Of a stretch of DNA of 64,000 nucleotides, positions 55,256 to 64,000 are shown piece after piece (the first letter of the stretch is position 1; each line of letters starts with the position of its first letter). Under the pieces are notes generated by a model that saw nothing but the letters and a program-made list of their open reading frames with translations, was not told the DNA's origin and made no database searches. The stretch is taken from positions 5,462,924-5,526,923 of the forward strand of contig NZ_CP123897.1 in the NCBI RefSeq assembly GCF_029910655.1, read 5' to 3'. Made by a program: the position numbers and the translations under genes. The DNA comes from Methylomonas sp. UP202. Its GTDB lineage: Bacteria > Pseudomonadota > Gammaproteobacteria > Methylococcales > Methylomonadaceae.

Positions 55256-55495
55256 CTATTGCGCCCAGGCATCCAATTCGTCGTCCGGTAATGGTTCGAA
55301 GAAGGCTTCGGTCACCGGAGCTTGACCTTTCATGGCGCCGAATCGCCGTTGTGGACGACTTTCGGTGATCGGCACCAGCTTGACTAACGGCACTTTGCCC
55401 TTGGCGATGATAACTTCCTCACCGGCGAATGCTTGTTCGACTAAGCTGGATAAATGGGTTTTGGCATTATAAAGCGTATAAGTGCTCACAAGCAT
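55256..55495 (-). CDS. Phd/YefM-type antitoxin of the VapC pair
   Basis: 79 residues from ATG 55495; the longer frame upstream has no ribosome site. STYTLYNAKTHLSSLVEQAF, AGEEVIIAKGKVPLVKLVPI is the standard Phd-like fold, and PVTEAFFEPLPDDELDAWAQ the toxin-binding tail. It begins 77 bases after the jetA stop, marking the left-to-right limit of the inserted DNA on this side. Confidence 0.9.
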   Translation of the reverse strand: MLVSTYTLYNAKTHLSSLVEQAFAGEEVIIAKGKVPLVKLVPITESRPQRRFGAMKGQAPVTEAFFEPLPDDELDAWAQ

Positions 55496-55572
55496 GCTCC
55501 TTGACCAAGTAATTTGACTAACCCAGTATAGCAAACCCCCGCATCGTGGCAACGCAACCTACTGTTGAGCAG

Positions 55573-57027
55573 TCACCGGACAAAAATCACCCTTGGCAAC
55601 TTCGCCTGTTTACTTAATTCCCGTCCTTCGCCATCCACAGCCTGCCAAACGATCACATCCTCCACGCCTTCATCGACCGTGGTTTTAAAGCTGTCGCCGC
55701 CGAGTTGCAGATAGGCGACCAGTTCCGCCAGGCCGTGTTGCAGCGGGCGGGCGCGGCAGAGTTCCGCCAGCGTGATTTGCGGCTTGTCTTGCAGGGCGTG
55801 GCGGATGTGGCGGGCCAGTTGGGCTTTGTCGATGACGATTTGCGAGAACAGCGCGGCGGCGTCCAGGTCTTCGTCGCCGGTTTGCGGGACGACGCTTTCG
55901 ATGCGCGGTTTGACCGGTGGCGCGTGTAGCGGCCGTTCCATCGGCAACTCGATGTCGGCGGCGGCTTCGGCGATGATCATGACTTCACCGGCGGGTTGAT
56001 TTTCGCGTAAGGCCAGGGCCTTGGCTTCGATGCCGTGCAATATTTCCATGATCCGGCGATTTTCCAGCCAGGCCTGGTCGTCGAGAAAGCGGCGCAGTTG
56101 CCGGCTCAGTTCGGCGACGGTGCGCTGGGTATGCTCGCCGGCTTCCAACCAATCGTAATGCACCCGGCGAATGCGGGCGTCGGGCTTGAGTTCGGCGACA
56201 GGCTCCAAAGCCAACACCCGTTCCAGCAAGGCCGACAATTCTTCCTGGCGGCGGCTGGACATTAGAAAATCCCAGAAGGCGCGGAAACTGCGGCCTTGGT
56301 CAGAGTCGGCTATGGCGTCGCGTTCGCCCATGATGTCTTGCAGCAGTTCGCCCTTGCCGCCTTCCCACAAGGCGATGCGCTCCCGCACTCGCCGGTCCAG
56401 GCCGCGAAAGTTATGTTCAACTTCGCGAAAGTCGCCCAGCAGTTCGCGGGCCAGCCCGGTGAATTGCTGGAAGCGGTCCTTCAACGCGGTGTCGTCCAGC
56501 AAGGCCAGTTCGCCTGCCTCGGCTCTGGCAATTTCGGCGTCGATGTCGGCACGGCGCTTGCGTAGTTCGGCGATACGGGTCTCCGGATCGGTTTCGCTGC
56601 CTGCGCTGATTTGCTTGAGCAGTTCGAACAAGGTTAATAAGCGCGATTCGGTGCCGACGAACGCGCGCTCGGACAGGCTGCCCAACCAAGCAATGGCTTT
56701 TTCGGTGGCCGGGGTCAGGTCGAAATACGGTTCGTCGGAACCTTGCCGGTAAAACTTGCGCAACCAAGCCTTGTCGTTGCCGGCCCAGTCGTTCAGATAG
56801 TCCAGCGCGGGCTTAGGGAAAGCATCGTTACCCAGCCGTTCGCGTAACGCAAACAACTCATCTTCCAGCGCTTCGGCCAGATCGGCCTGACCAATCAGAC
56901 GCTGATTGGGAGCGACGAAGGCCCGGTACAAAAAGCCGGCGATCAGCGGCGCATGGTCGGAGCGCAATAACCGCCAAGCCGGGTAGTTTTGTTTCAGCAG
57001 CTCCAGCGTGGCGTAGTCCAGGCTCAT
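55573..57027 (-). CDS. jetA: Wadjet subunit JetA (DUF3375)
   Basis: 484 residues. It starts LDYATLELLKQNYPAWRLLR, then SDHAPLIAGFLYRAF, followed by long helical segments (ETRIAELRKRRADIDAEIAR) and the kleisin-like C-terminal part (ALFSQIVIDKAQLARHIRHA, LAELVAYLQLGGDSF). It is the MukF-like subunit that links JetB and JetC. Full length. The ATG overlaps the rmuC stop (ATGA). The genes jetBCD lie 4.7 kb downstream, past an insertion. Confidence 0.92.
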   Translation of the reverse strand: MSLDYATLELLKQNYPAWRLLRSDHAPLIAGFLYRAFVAPNQRLIGQADLAEALEDELFALRERLGNDAFPKPALDYLNDWAGNDKAWLRKFYRQGSDEPYFDLTPATEKAIAWLGSLSERAFVGTESRLLTLFELLKQISAGSETDPETRIAELRKRRADIDAEIARAEAGELALLDDTALKDRFQQFTGLARELLGDFREVEHNFRGLDRRVRERIALWEGGKGELLQDIMGERDAIADSDQGRSFRAFWDFLMSSRRQEELSALLERVLALEPVAELKPDARIRRVHYDWLEAGEHTQRTVAELSRQLRRFLDDQAWLENRRIMEILHGIEAKALALRENQPAGEVMIIAEAAADIELPMERPLHAPPVKPRIESVVPQTGDEDLDAAALFSQIVIDKAQLARHIRHALQDKPQITLAELCRARPLQHGLAELVAYLQLGGDSFKTTVDEGVEDVIVWQAVDGEGRELSKQAKLPRVIFVR

Positions 57028-58382
57028 TCGGCGGCGTCCGCATCCAGTTGTTCGGTCAGGCTCTTGGGTAGTTTCTTTTTCACTTTAACGCCCAATTCTT
57101 CGAGTGCGCCGGCTTGGCGCAACAGATTGCCCTGGCCACTGCTGAGTTTGTTGACGATGCCGTCGTAGGTTTTTTGCACGGTGCCGAGTTGGTGGCCGAG
57201 TTTTTCGATGTCTTCGACGAAGCCGCGGATCTTGTCGTACAGTGCGCCGGCCTTGTCGGCAATCAACCGGGCGTTTTCGTTTTGCTGCTCGTAACGCCAG
57301 ATGTTTTGGATGGTTCTTAGCGTCGCCAACAGCGTGGTTGGCGTGACGACGACGATCTTGTGTTCGAAGGCGTCGTTGAATAGTTTTTCGTCGCCTTGGA
57401 AGGCGGCCATGAAGGCGGCTTCGATCGGCATGAATAGCAGCACGAAGTCCAACGAACGCAGGCCTTTCAGGCTGGAATAATCCTTGCCGCTCAAGCCTTT
57501 GATGTGGGCGCGCACCGCTTCGACGTGCTGTTTCAGCGCTTCGGCGCGTTCGGCATCGTCTTCGCTGGAACAGTAACGCTCGTAAGCGATCAACGAGACT
57601 TTGGAATCTATGACGACATCCTTGTTGTCCGGCAGCCGGACGATCACGTCGGGTTTGAACAGTCGGTTGTCTTCGTCGCGGAACGCGCCCTGGGTTTCGT
57701 ATTCGATGCCCTTGCGCAGGCCGGATTGTTCCAGCACCTTTTCCAGAATCATCTCTCCCCAGTTGCCTTGCGCCTTGTGGTCGCCTTTCAAGGCGCGAGT
57801 CAAGTTGAGCGCTTCCTGGTTCATCTTCTGAGTATCGCGGCGCAACGAGACGATTTCCTCGCGTAGCGAGATGCGATCCTTGGTTTCGTTGTCGTAGACG
57901 CTTTCGACGCGACTTTTGAATTCGCCGAGTTGCTGTTTCAACGGCGCCACCAAGCCTTCTATACTGACTTTGTTATGCTCGACAAACTGCTTGCCGCGTT
58001 CTTCGAAAATCCTGTGCGCCAGATTCTCGAACTGGGTTTTTAACTGATTTTCCGCATCTTGCAGTAGGCGGATTTTCTCTTCGTTGTGTTTATGCTGCTC
58101 CTGCTGGCGGGTATTAAGTTCGGCGTTTTCGGTTTTCAATGCCAGAAGCTGTTGTTGCAAGGCTTGCAACTCGGATTCGCGCCGATTCAATAGGCTTAGC
58201 CTTTCCTCGGCCACCGCCAGCTTTACGGTTTGTTTCTGTAAAACCTGTTGTTGCAGATCGATTTGCGCTTGCAGGGTCTGGCGCCGTGCGCCCGTCAGGC
58301 GGGCGCCGATAAAGTAGCCAAGCGATGCGGCAACGGCTAGGCTAGCCGGCCAAAGCCACGGAGTGATTTCCAAGAATGTCAT
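57024..58382 (-). CDS. rmuC: DNA recombination protein RmuC
   Basis: 452 residues from ATG 58382. One N-terminal membrane helix (LWPASLAVAASLGYFIGARL), a coiled coil (residues 35-130), then the nuclease-like core: KGDHKAQGNWGEMILEKVLE, FKPDVIVRLPDNKDVVIDSK and LLFMPIEAAFMAAFQGDEKL. RmuC limits inversions between short repeats. It overlaps jetA by four bases, so it may be the first gene of the ancestral Wadjet transcript here. Confidence 0.94.
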   Translation of the reverse strand: MTFLEITPWLWPASLAVAASLGYFIGARLTGARRQTLQAQIDLQQQVLQKQTVKLAVAEERLSLLNRRESELQALQQQLLALKTENAELNTRQQEQHKHNEEKIRLLQDAENQLKTQFENLAHRIFEERGKQFVEHNKVSIEGLVAPLKQQLGEFKSRVESVYDNETKDRISLREEIVSLRRDTQKMNQEALNLTRALKGDHKAQGNWGEMILEKVLEQSGLRKGIEYETQGAFRDEDNRLFKPDVIVRLPDNKDVVIDSKVSLIAYERYCSSEDDAERAEALKQHVEAVRAHIKGLSGKDYSSLKGLRSLDFVLLFMPIEAAFMAAFQGDEKLFNDAFEHKIVVVTPTTLLATLRTIQNIWRYEQQNENARLIADKAGALYDKIRGFVEDIEKLGHQLGTVQKTYDGIVNKLSSGQGNLLRQAGALEELGVKVKKKLPKSLTEQLDADAAE

Positions 58383-58538
58383 TTTCGATGCAACGCCGAC
58401 GCGTGCTTGAGGGGTGAATTGAACCGGGTTGGACGAGTCGGTCAATTGTAAGGGAAGTCGGCGCCGACAGTCTGGAAAAACCGGCGCGACGACAGCAAGC
58501 TGAGGTTCGCCAATTTGGCGGAGGATGGACGATGGACC

Positions 58539-58577
58539 GCCCGACGGCAAGCCGGAGTATTCGGCCTGCCGTCGGGC
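58539..58577 (-). terminator. Hairpin after the first PEP-CTERM gene
   Basis: GCCCGACGGC and GCCGTCGGGC arms with a 19-base loop, 20 bases after the minus-strand stop at 58597. No T-run. Confidence 0.45.
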
Positions 58578-58596
58578 TTGTATGAAGGAACGCCGG

Positions 58597-59556
58597 TTAG
58601 GCTGATTTACGGCGAACCGCGAGGATACCGGCCAAGGCCGAACCGAACAACCACAACGCGCCCGGTAACGGAACCGCGGTCGGCGTCAGCACGAACAAGC
58701 GCGAGTTGGGGTAGGCGCTGCCGTTGTTCTCGGCAACCAAGTAGATGTTGCCTAGCGTATCCACGGTGACGCCTTCGATGGCTTGCTGGGTAACGGAGGA
58801 CAGATCGAAGCTGCTGACTATTTGACCGGCCGTCGTCAATTCCACCAACATTTTTGAATCCAGACTCAGAATCAGCAAGTTGTCGGCCCCCGCGCCGCCG
58901 GCCAAGCTATCGACGGCGGACAAGGTTTGCACGTCGGACAGACTGTTCAAGCCAAACAACGAACCGCTACCGGAAAACAGCGTCGTCGTCGATGCGGTGC
59001 CGTAGCCGACCGCAAAGTCCAGCGTACTTTTACGCAACTGCGCCGGATTGTCTTGCTTGACCGAGTAAAAGCTGCCATCGCGCGGATCGACGCTGATGCC
59101 TTCGGTTCCGACATTGCCGACACTGGCCGTGCTGCCGGTAATCGCCACTTTCGGCTGATTGTTTAGCGCCACGCTGCCGCCGGCACTGTAGGTAAATTGA
59201 TAAGCCACTTGCGGACGTTCGTCGACAACGACCAGCCGGCCATTGCCCAAATAGGTCAGGCCTTCTGCATCGTTATTGCTGCTCCCGGTTCCCGCCCAAT
59301 TGAACGCCATGGAACCCAGGGTTTGCCCGGTCAACGACACTTCGACGACGCCGAGGCCTTCGTCGCCGACGAAGAACAGCGTGTTGCGGTCGCTGGCGTA
59401 AGTCACCGCCGAGGCTTCCAGACCGATACCACCCAAGGTATCCAGCGCGTAGTTGCCAGTTAATTGGTAGTTGGCCAAATTCAAAGAGCTTGCCGCTTGG
59501 ACGCCGCCGGCACTGACCGCCAGCGCGATTGCGCCGATCAAGGATTGGAGTTTCAT
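58597..59556 (-). CDS. PEP-CTERM exported protein, SdiA-regulated/esterase-phytase-like repeat domain
   Basis: 319 residues: signal peptide (LIGAIALAVSAGGVQA), then beta-propeller-type repeats (ASAVTYASDRNTLFFVGDEG, NDAEGLTYLGNGRLVVVDER, GISVDPRDGSFYSVKQDNPA, AIEGVTVDTLGNIYLVAENN) and a C-terminal sorting signal VPLPGALWLFGSALAGILAV followed by RRKSA. The tail is a VPLPGALWLF form of PEP-CTERM, which exosortase would process. Probably a cell-surface or exopolymer-associated protein. Confidence 0.85.
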   Translation of the reverse strand: MKLQSLIGAIALAVSAGGVQAASSLNLANYQLTGNYALDTLGGIGLEASAVTYASDRNTLFFVGDEGLGVVEVSLTGQTLGSMAFNWAGTGSSNNDAEGLTYLGNGRLVVVDERPQVAYQFTYSAGGSVALNNQPKVAITGSTASVGNVGTEGISVDPRDGSFYSVKQDNPAQLRKSTLDFAVGYGTASTTTLFSGSGSLFGLNSLSDVQTLSAVDSLAGGAGADNLLILSLDSKMLVELTTAGQIVSSFDLSSVTQQAIEGVTVDTLGNIYLVAENNGSAYPNSRLFVLTPTAVPLPGALWLFGSALAGILAVRRKSA

Positions 59557-59605
59557 AGTCTAAATTCCTGAAAAAAGATAAATAACAAAACGGGATAGCT
59601 GAAGC

Positions 59606-60283
59606 CTATGCGCGTTTCTTACGACCTATCGAGAACAGAGCCAATCCGCTCAACATTAACGGAAACGCCGCCGGAACCGGCACGGCCGCCGGGGCCAACG
59701 CGAATCTGCCGGGGTTGGCGACAAATTCGCCGGACACGCTGGCTATGGAGCCGAAACTGTCGCCTACGCTAGACAATACCCAGTCCGAAGTTACGTTGTC
59801 TTGATCCAAGACGGCCAAGTTGCCGGGATTGCCGCTGACATTTTGAGTACGGATCGTGCCGGGAAAATTGCCGTCGCCGTAACTCAGCCGGTCGATCAGC
59901 ATGTTGGCGGCGTTATAAAGATTGATTTCGTCGTTGCGGCCGAGATTTACCGTGTTACCGCCAATGATTTTGACCGACGCCGACAAATTCCAGTGGCTCC
60001 TGAACGTAGCGGCATCGTTTTCCGCCAGAATCACTGACTCGCCAGCCGCGACTAAGCCGAAAGCCGAGAGACTGACCGTGCCGGGAGAACGTGAGTCGTC
60101 GTCGTAACTCCAGCCGCTGAAATCGACGGCCGCGTTGGTCAGGTTGGTGAATTCGATAAACTCGTCACCGTTATACATCCATTCGGTAACGGCCACGGTG
60201 GACGCCGAAGCGGTCGCGGCGAACAGCGAGGAAGCGGCGAATATGCCGAAAGCCGCGGCGCGGCGGAATTTTTTGACTGACAT
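59606..60283 (-). CDS. PEP-CTERM exported protein with lamin-tail-like domain
   Basis: 225 residues from ATG 60283, which has GGAAGG before it; the longer start is rejected. Signal peptide (AFGIFAASSLFAATASAS), then VAVTEWMYNGDEFIEFTNLT and DFSGWSYDDDSRSPGTVSLS, the lamin-tail pattern, then NDEINLYNAANMLIDRLSYG. The end VPVPAAFPLMLSGLALFSIG with RKKRA is a PEP-CTERM anchor. 49 bases before the next PEP-CTERM gene on the same strand, so they may be co-expressed. Confidence 0.85.
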   Translation of the reverse strand: MSVKKFRRAAAFGIFAASSLFAATASASTVAVTEWMYNGDEFIEFTNLTNAAVDFSGWSYDDDSRSPGTVSLSAFGLVAAGESVILAENDAATFRSHWNLSASVKIIGGNTVNLGRNDEINLYNAANMLIDRLSYGDGNFPGTIRTQNVSGNPGNLAVLDQDNVTSDWVLSSVGDSFGSIASVSGEFVANPGRFALAPAAVPVPAAFPLMLSGLALFSIGRKKRA

Positions 60284-60523
60284 GATACCTTCCGAAATTG
60301 TTGAATTGGGGGAACAAGCGACGGATCGGCCGCTTGCGCGGCGAAAGCCGATCCCCGCCGGAAGGTACAAAAAAAATGTGACGCGGTTATTACTTTTGCA
60401 GCGTCTTGAATAGCATTGCGCGAATCATCGCAGCGGCAATCGATGTCGTTCGCAATGTCCGCCGATCGCAAAAATATAGTGGTCGTCGAACTTATAAATC
60501 AGCCAGATAAACACAGCGTATGT

Positions 60524-60753
60524 TCAAGCCAAAAGCTTGGCAAGCAGCGGCATGACTTCGGCGGCACATACCAAGCCGAGCATCCATTTGACAATCAATA
60601 AATCCGATTTGACCGGCGCAAGCTCGATTTGCACATCCTTTTTGGTGAGCGGATCGGCTTCAGTTTGGGCGTCGCGAAAAGCTTTCCCATCTGTTTTTTG
60701 TCAAAACCGGCTTCTTTCAACTTACACACAAATTTGTGAGTATCAAAAGTCAC
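60524..60753 (-). pseudogene. DUF1640 (coiled-coil plus membrane tail) gene, frameshifted
   Basis: From GTG 60753 one frame reads VTFDTHKFVCKLKEAGFDKKQ, the DUF1640 start. After a shift a second frame reads GKAFRDAQTEADPLTKKDVQ, then IELAPVKSDLLIVKW and a membrane tail MLGLVCAAEVMPLLAKLLA before the stop at 60524. The middle coiled coil is also shorter than usual. So the gene is broken and partly deleted. Intact relatives are small, inner-membrane proteins of unknown role in bacteria. Confidence 0.65.
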
Positions 60754-60839
60754 AGTAGCCGTTGCTTATCTCTTTTCAATATGCCTATCAGCGTACAAGA
60801 ATTAAATGAGTTTTCAGGGATTGAAACCATACGCTACAT

Positions 60840-62126
60840 TCAATTCCGCAGGTACTTAAATACCTCAGCCGCAGCATCTACGGTCGCCTGCAAATCCTCA
60901 TCCATATGCGCGGCAGAAACGAAACCGGCCTCGAACGCCGACGGCGCCAGATAAACTCCGTGTTCCAACATCGCATGGAAGAAATGTTTGAAACTCTCGA
61001 CGTCACAGGCCATCACTTGCGCGAAACGGCTGACGGTTTTTTCTTCAGTGAAAAACAATCCGAACATCGCCCCGACCTGATTGGTGGTGAAAGCGATGCC
61101 AGCCTGATCGGCGGCGTTCTGCAAGCCGGCCAACAATTGCGTGGTTTTGGCGGTCAAGACCTCATAGAAGCCGGGCTGATTGATCAGTTCCAAAGTTTTC
61201 AGGCCAGCGGCCATTGCCACCGGACAGCCGGACAAGGTGCCGGCTTGATAGACCGGGCCGAGCGGGGCCAGATATTCCATGATCTTGCGGCTGCCGCCGA
61301 AGGCCCCGACCGGCAGGCCGCCGCCGATGATTTTACCGAGCGTGGTCAAATCCGGTTTGATGCTGTATAGACCTTGCGCGCCTTGCAAGCCGACACGAAA
61401 GCCGGTCATTACTTCGTCGAAGATCAGCACGCTGCCATACTGGTCGCAGACCTGGCGCAGGGTTTGCAAAAAGCCCGGTTCCGGCGGAATGCAGTTCATG
61501 TTGCCGGCCACCGGCTCGACGATGATGCAAGCGATTTTATCGCCGACTTCGGCAAAGGTCTGCTTCACCGCGTCGCTGTCATTGTAAGCCAGCGTGATGG
61601 TATCGGCGGCCAGCGCGGCCGGCACGCCGGGCGAGCTGGGTACTCCCAGCGTCAATGCGCCGGAACCAGCTTTTACTAATAAGGAATCGGAATGGCCGTG
61701 ATAGCAGCCTTCGAATTTGACGATCTTGTCGCGGCCGGTGTAACCGCGCGCCAAGCGCAACGCGCTCATGGTGGCTTCGGTGCCGGAGCTGACCATGCGG
61801 ATCATTTCTATCGAAGGCAGCAACTCGCAAACCGTTTGCGCCATCAGCGTTTCGATCTCGGTCGGCGCGCCGAAACTTAGACCTTTTTCCGCGCTGAGTT
61901 TGACTGCATCGATCACGGCCGGATGGGCGTGGCCGACAATCATCGGCCCCCAGGAGCCGACGTAATCGATATAGCGTTTGCCTTCGGCGTCCCAAACGTA
62001 AGCGCCTTGAGCGCGATCGAAATACACTGGCGTGCCACCGACGCCCTTGAAGGCCCGCACCGGCGAGTTGACGCCGCCGGGAATGACTTGTTGAGCTTGA
62101 GAAAAAAGTTCGCTGGATGAGGTCAT
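60840..62126 (-). CDS. hemL: Glutamate-1-semialdehyde 2,1-aminomutase
   Basis: 428 residues from ATG 62126, the family's usual length. It makes 5-aminolevulinate for haem. [20 protein letters not shown] at the start, [33 protein letters not shown] and the PLP lysine in [18 protein letters not shown] are all present. Upstream extension of the frame is rejected. No riboswitch or special leader was seen. Confidence 0.96.
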   Translation of the reverse strand: MTSSSELFSQAQQVIPGGVNSPVRAFKGVGGTPVYFDRAQGAYVWDAEGKRYIDYVGSWGPMIVGHAHPAVIDAVKLSAEKGLSFGAPTEIETLMAQTVCELLPSIEMIRMVSSGTEATMSALRLARGYTGRDKIVKFEGCYHGHSDSLLVKAGSGALTLGVPSSPGVPAALAADTITLAYNDSDAVKQTFAEVGDKIACIIVEPVAGNMNCIPPEPGFLQTLRQVCDQYGSVLIFDEVMTGFRVGLQGAQGLYSIKPDLTTLGKIIGGGLPVGAFGGSRKIMEYLAPLGPVYQAGTLSGCPVAMAAGLKTLELINQPGFYEVLTAKTTQLLAGLQNAADQAGIAFTTNQVGAMFGLFFTEEKTVSRFAQVMACDVESFKHFFHAMLEHGVYLAPSAFEAGFVSAAHMDEDLQATVDAAAEVFKYLRN

Positions 62127-62798
62127 GATGAAAAAATCCGTTGGCAAATCGCTATCGCTAATCGAGGGAAAAGGGCATTTCCGGCCATTCTCCGGCAGAC
62201 TAGTTTTCAAGCGGTTGACTGTGAAATAAAGTTAAAACCCGAGGAGACTCCGGACAATATAATTGGTTTAGCGGTTTTTCTACCTCGCCAAAAACGGAAT
62301 CCACCGTTTTCCGTGAATCCCGAACTCATTGCTCCGGCTAGAAATTGTCGGGGCTATTCGCATTGAGCCGTTCGACCAGGCGGGGAAAGACTTGTCGAAA
62401 CACCAGCGGCCCTCACTATAAAAGTCACCGGACACCGCCCCCAATCCGGTGTCGGAATGCTGTCAATCGCGGCTAAAGCCGCTCCCACAGGTCTTATGTT
62501 TCGGCGGCGAATGCTGGTTTATTGTTGACCAGCATCAGCCTAAACCGGTTTGGGTTTACTAAGGTTTGCCGTAACTATTCAGCGCGAAGTAAAAACGCCT
62601 TCTCCCAACGGAGCAGGGGAATGAACACCTCAACGTCAGCTACGCCGCTCGCTGAGCGGAGTCGAAGCGAAATCGCTGGCTTCGGCTCCGCTCAGCCAAC
62701 GCCTTATTTCTACTCCGCTTAGCCAACTGCTTACATCGACTGTAACCGTTCAACTTAACGCCAATGCTAACCAACTTACCCAAGCGCTCTCTGAACAG
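62127..62798. other. Long intergenic region with repeats, no gene seen
   Basis: About 670 bases between hemL and the lipoprotein gene. Frames are short and not protein-like. It contains GCTGAGCGGAGTCGAAGCG followed by GCTTCGGCTCCGCTCAGC (62653-62698), an inverted repeat of a kind found dispersed in such genomes. The hemL promoter should lie in the left part. Confidence 0.5.
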
Positions 62799-63251
62799 TT
62801 ACGGCTTGCCGAACAAATGCGGACCTTTAGGTACCGGTTTGTTTTGCAGGCAAAAATAGGCCGCCGCATCGAACTTGATTTGCAGCGAGTGGGTATCTTC
62901 GTGTTCTTTCAAATACTTTTCGGCTTCGGTATCTGCCAAGTCTTCGGACATATGCCGAGCGATACAGCCGCAGCTTTCTTCCAAGCGCGGTTTATCCACA
63001 TCCGGGTTGTTCGAGTTGTGCAGTTCGCGTTCAGTACACTTTTGCGCGAATTCCTTTTCGAATCGAAACTTGGCGGTGTCGGTGGCTTCGCCGTGCTCTA
63101 CGTGTTTTTTCTCCGGCGCCTTGGCCTTGGCGGCGGATTTTTCCGAACCGGCAGGCTGCGACTTATCGTCCGAACAAGCGGTGATCGTCAAGGCCGCCAC
63201 GGATAGCAGAACCGCGCCGATAAGTTTTGATTTGGGATGGATGGTCTTCAT
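62799..63251 (-). CDS. Putative lipoprotein
   Basis: 150 residues. Signal with lipobox: LIGAVLLSVAALTITACSDD, Cys 26 being the acylated residue. After a Lys/Ala/Glu-rich linker, the folded part has four Cys (QKCTERELHNSN, EESCGCIARHMSEDL, AAYFCLQNKP). Family not recognised. Located 15 bases after gmk on the same strand, so likely in its transcript. Confidence 0.8.
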   Translation of the reverse strand: MKTIHPKSKLIGAVLLSVAALTITACSDDKSQPAGSEKSAAKAKAPEKKHVEHGEATDTAKFRFEKEFAQKCTERELHNSNNPDVDKPRLEESCGCIARHMSEDLADTEAEKYLKEHEDTHSLQIKFDAAAYFCLQNKPVPKGPHLFGKP

Positions 63252-63266
63252 GTGGCTTATCTATAG

Positions 63267-63959
<693 letters not shown>

Positions 63960-64000
63960 CTATCATTTGCCGTCTTTTTTAGACGTCTTAGACACCCCCG

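Noticed and set aside
62522..62722. 66-codon plus-strand frame
   Set aside because: Runs through an inverted repeat, has no ribosome site and an Arg/Ser-rich, unstructured product.

Overview
The window looks like chromosome from a gammaproteobacterium. The engB / cytochrome c4 / dsbA arrangement, Rsd/AlgQ-type regulator, RecC-RecB, HemL, Lnt and Gmk are all of gammaproteobacterial type. Moderately high GC, PEP-CTERM proteins, two multicopper oxidases, a YjfB-like protein and many short palindromic repeats would fit a Methylomonas-like methanotroph (Methylococcales). That assignment is inference; no marker gene in the window proves it.

Layout. 1-7.8 kb: the N-terminal part of a PHP-ATPase (TrlF-like) gene running off the left edge, L-serine dehydratase, a short run of metabolic genes (transglutaminase-like, PaiB-like, CYTH), a possible secreted-type cysteine peptidase, an exported Nudix protein, a remnant of an Mrr-type restriction enzyme and a higBA pair whose toxin carries a stop codon. 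7.9-10.8 kb: sugar/inositol-type phosphatase, small-molecule kinase and threonine aldolase. 10.9-15.2 kb: an accessory stretch of very small genes, all on the minus strand (antitoxin with a toxin stump, hicAB, XRE regulator, unknowns), separated by attC-like sites and littered with short palindromic repeats; it reads as an integron cassette array without an integrase in view. 15.4-20.1 kb: lnt, penicillin acylase family, engB. 20.2-24.8 kb: cytochrome c4, dsbA, two tandem diguanylate cyclases. 24.9-35.9 kb: M41-like peptidase, membrane GH17 protein, two convergent multicopper oxidases, UPF0182 membrane protein, Rsd/AlgQ, nucleoside phosphorylase-like gene, small periplasmic protein. 36-44.4 kb: SDR, DUF4124, recC, recB (no recD), yjfB-like.

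45.5-58.4 kb is the most interesting part. It holds a complete type I Wadjet (JetABCD) plasmid-defence operon transcribed leftward behind rmuC, but cut between jetA and jetB by about 4.6 kb of foreign DNA. The insert carries a VapBC pair, an AT-rich three-gene cassette (D12-class adenine methyltransferase, ParB-like protein, putative PD-(D/E)XK nuclease) and a Phd/ParE pair on the opposite strand. The three-gene cassette is a candidate restriction-modification-like or other defence system not matching a named system that I recognise. The Phd/ParE promoter lies directly divergent from jetB, so jetBCD may now depend on a new promoter.

58.5-64 kb: two PEP-CTERM exported proteins, a frameshifted DUF1640 gene, hemL, a lipoprotein and gmk. 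No rRNA, tRNA, CRISPR array, transposase or integrase gene was seen. All functional calls come from reading motifs and translated sequence; none was checked by database search.
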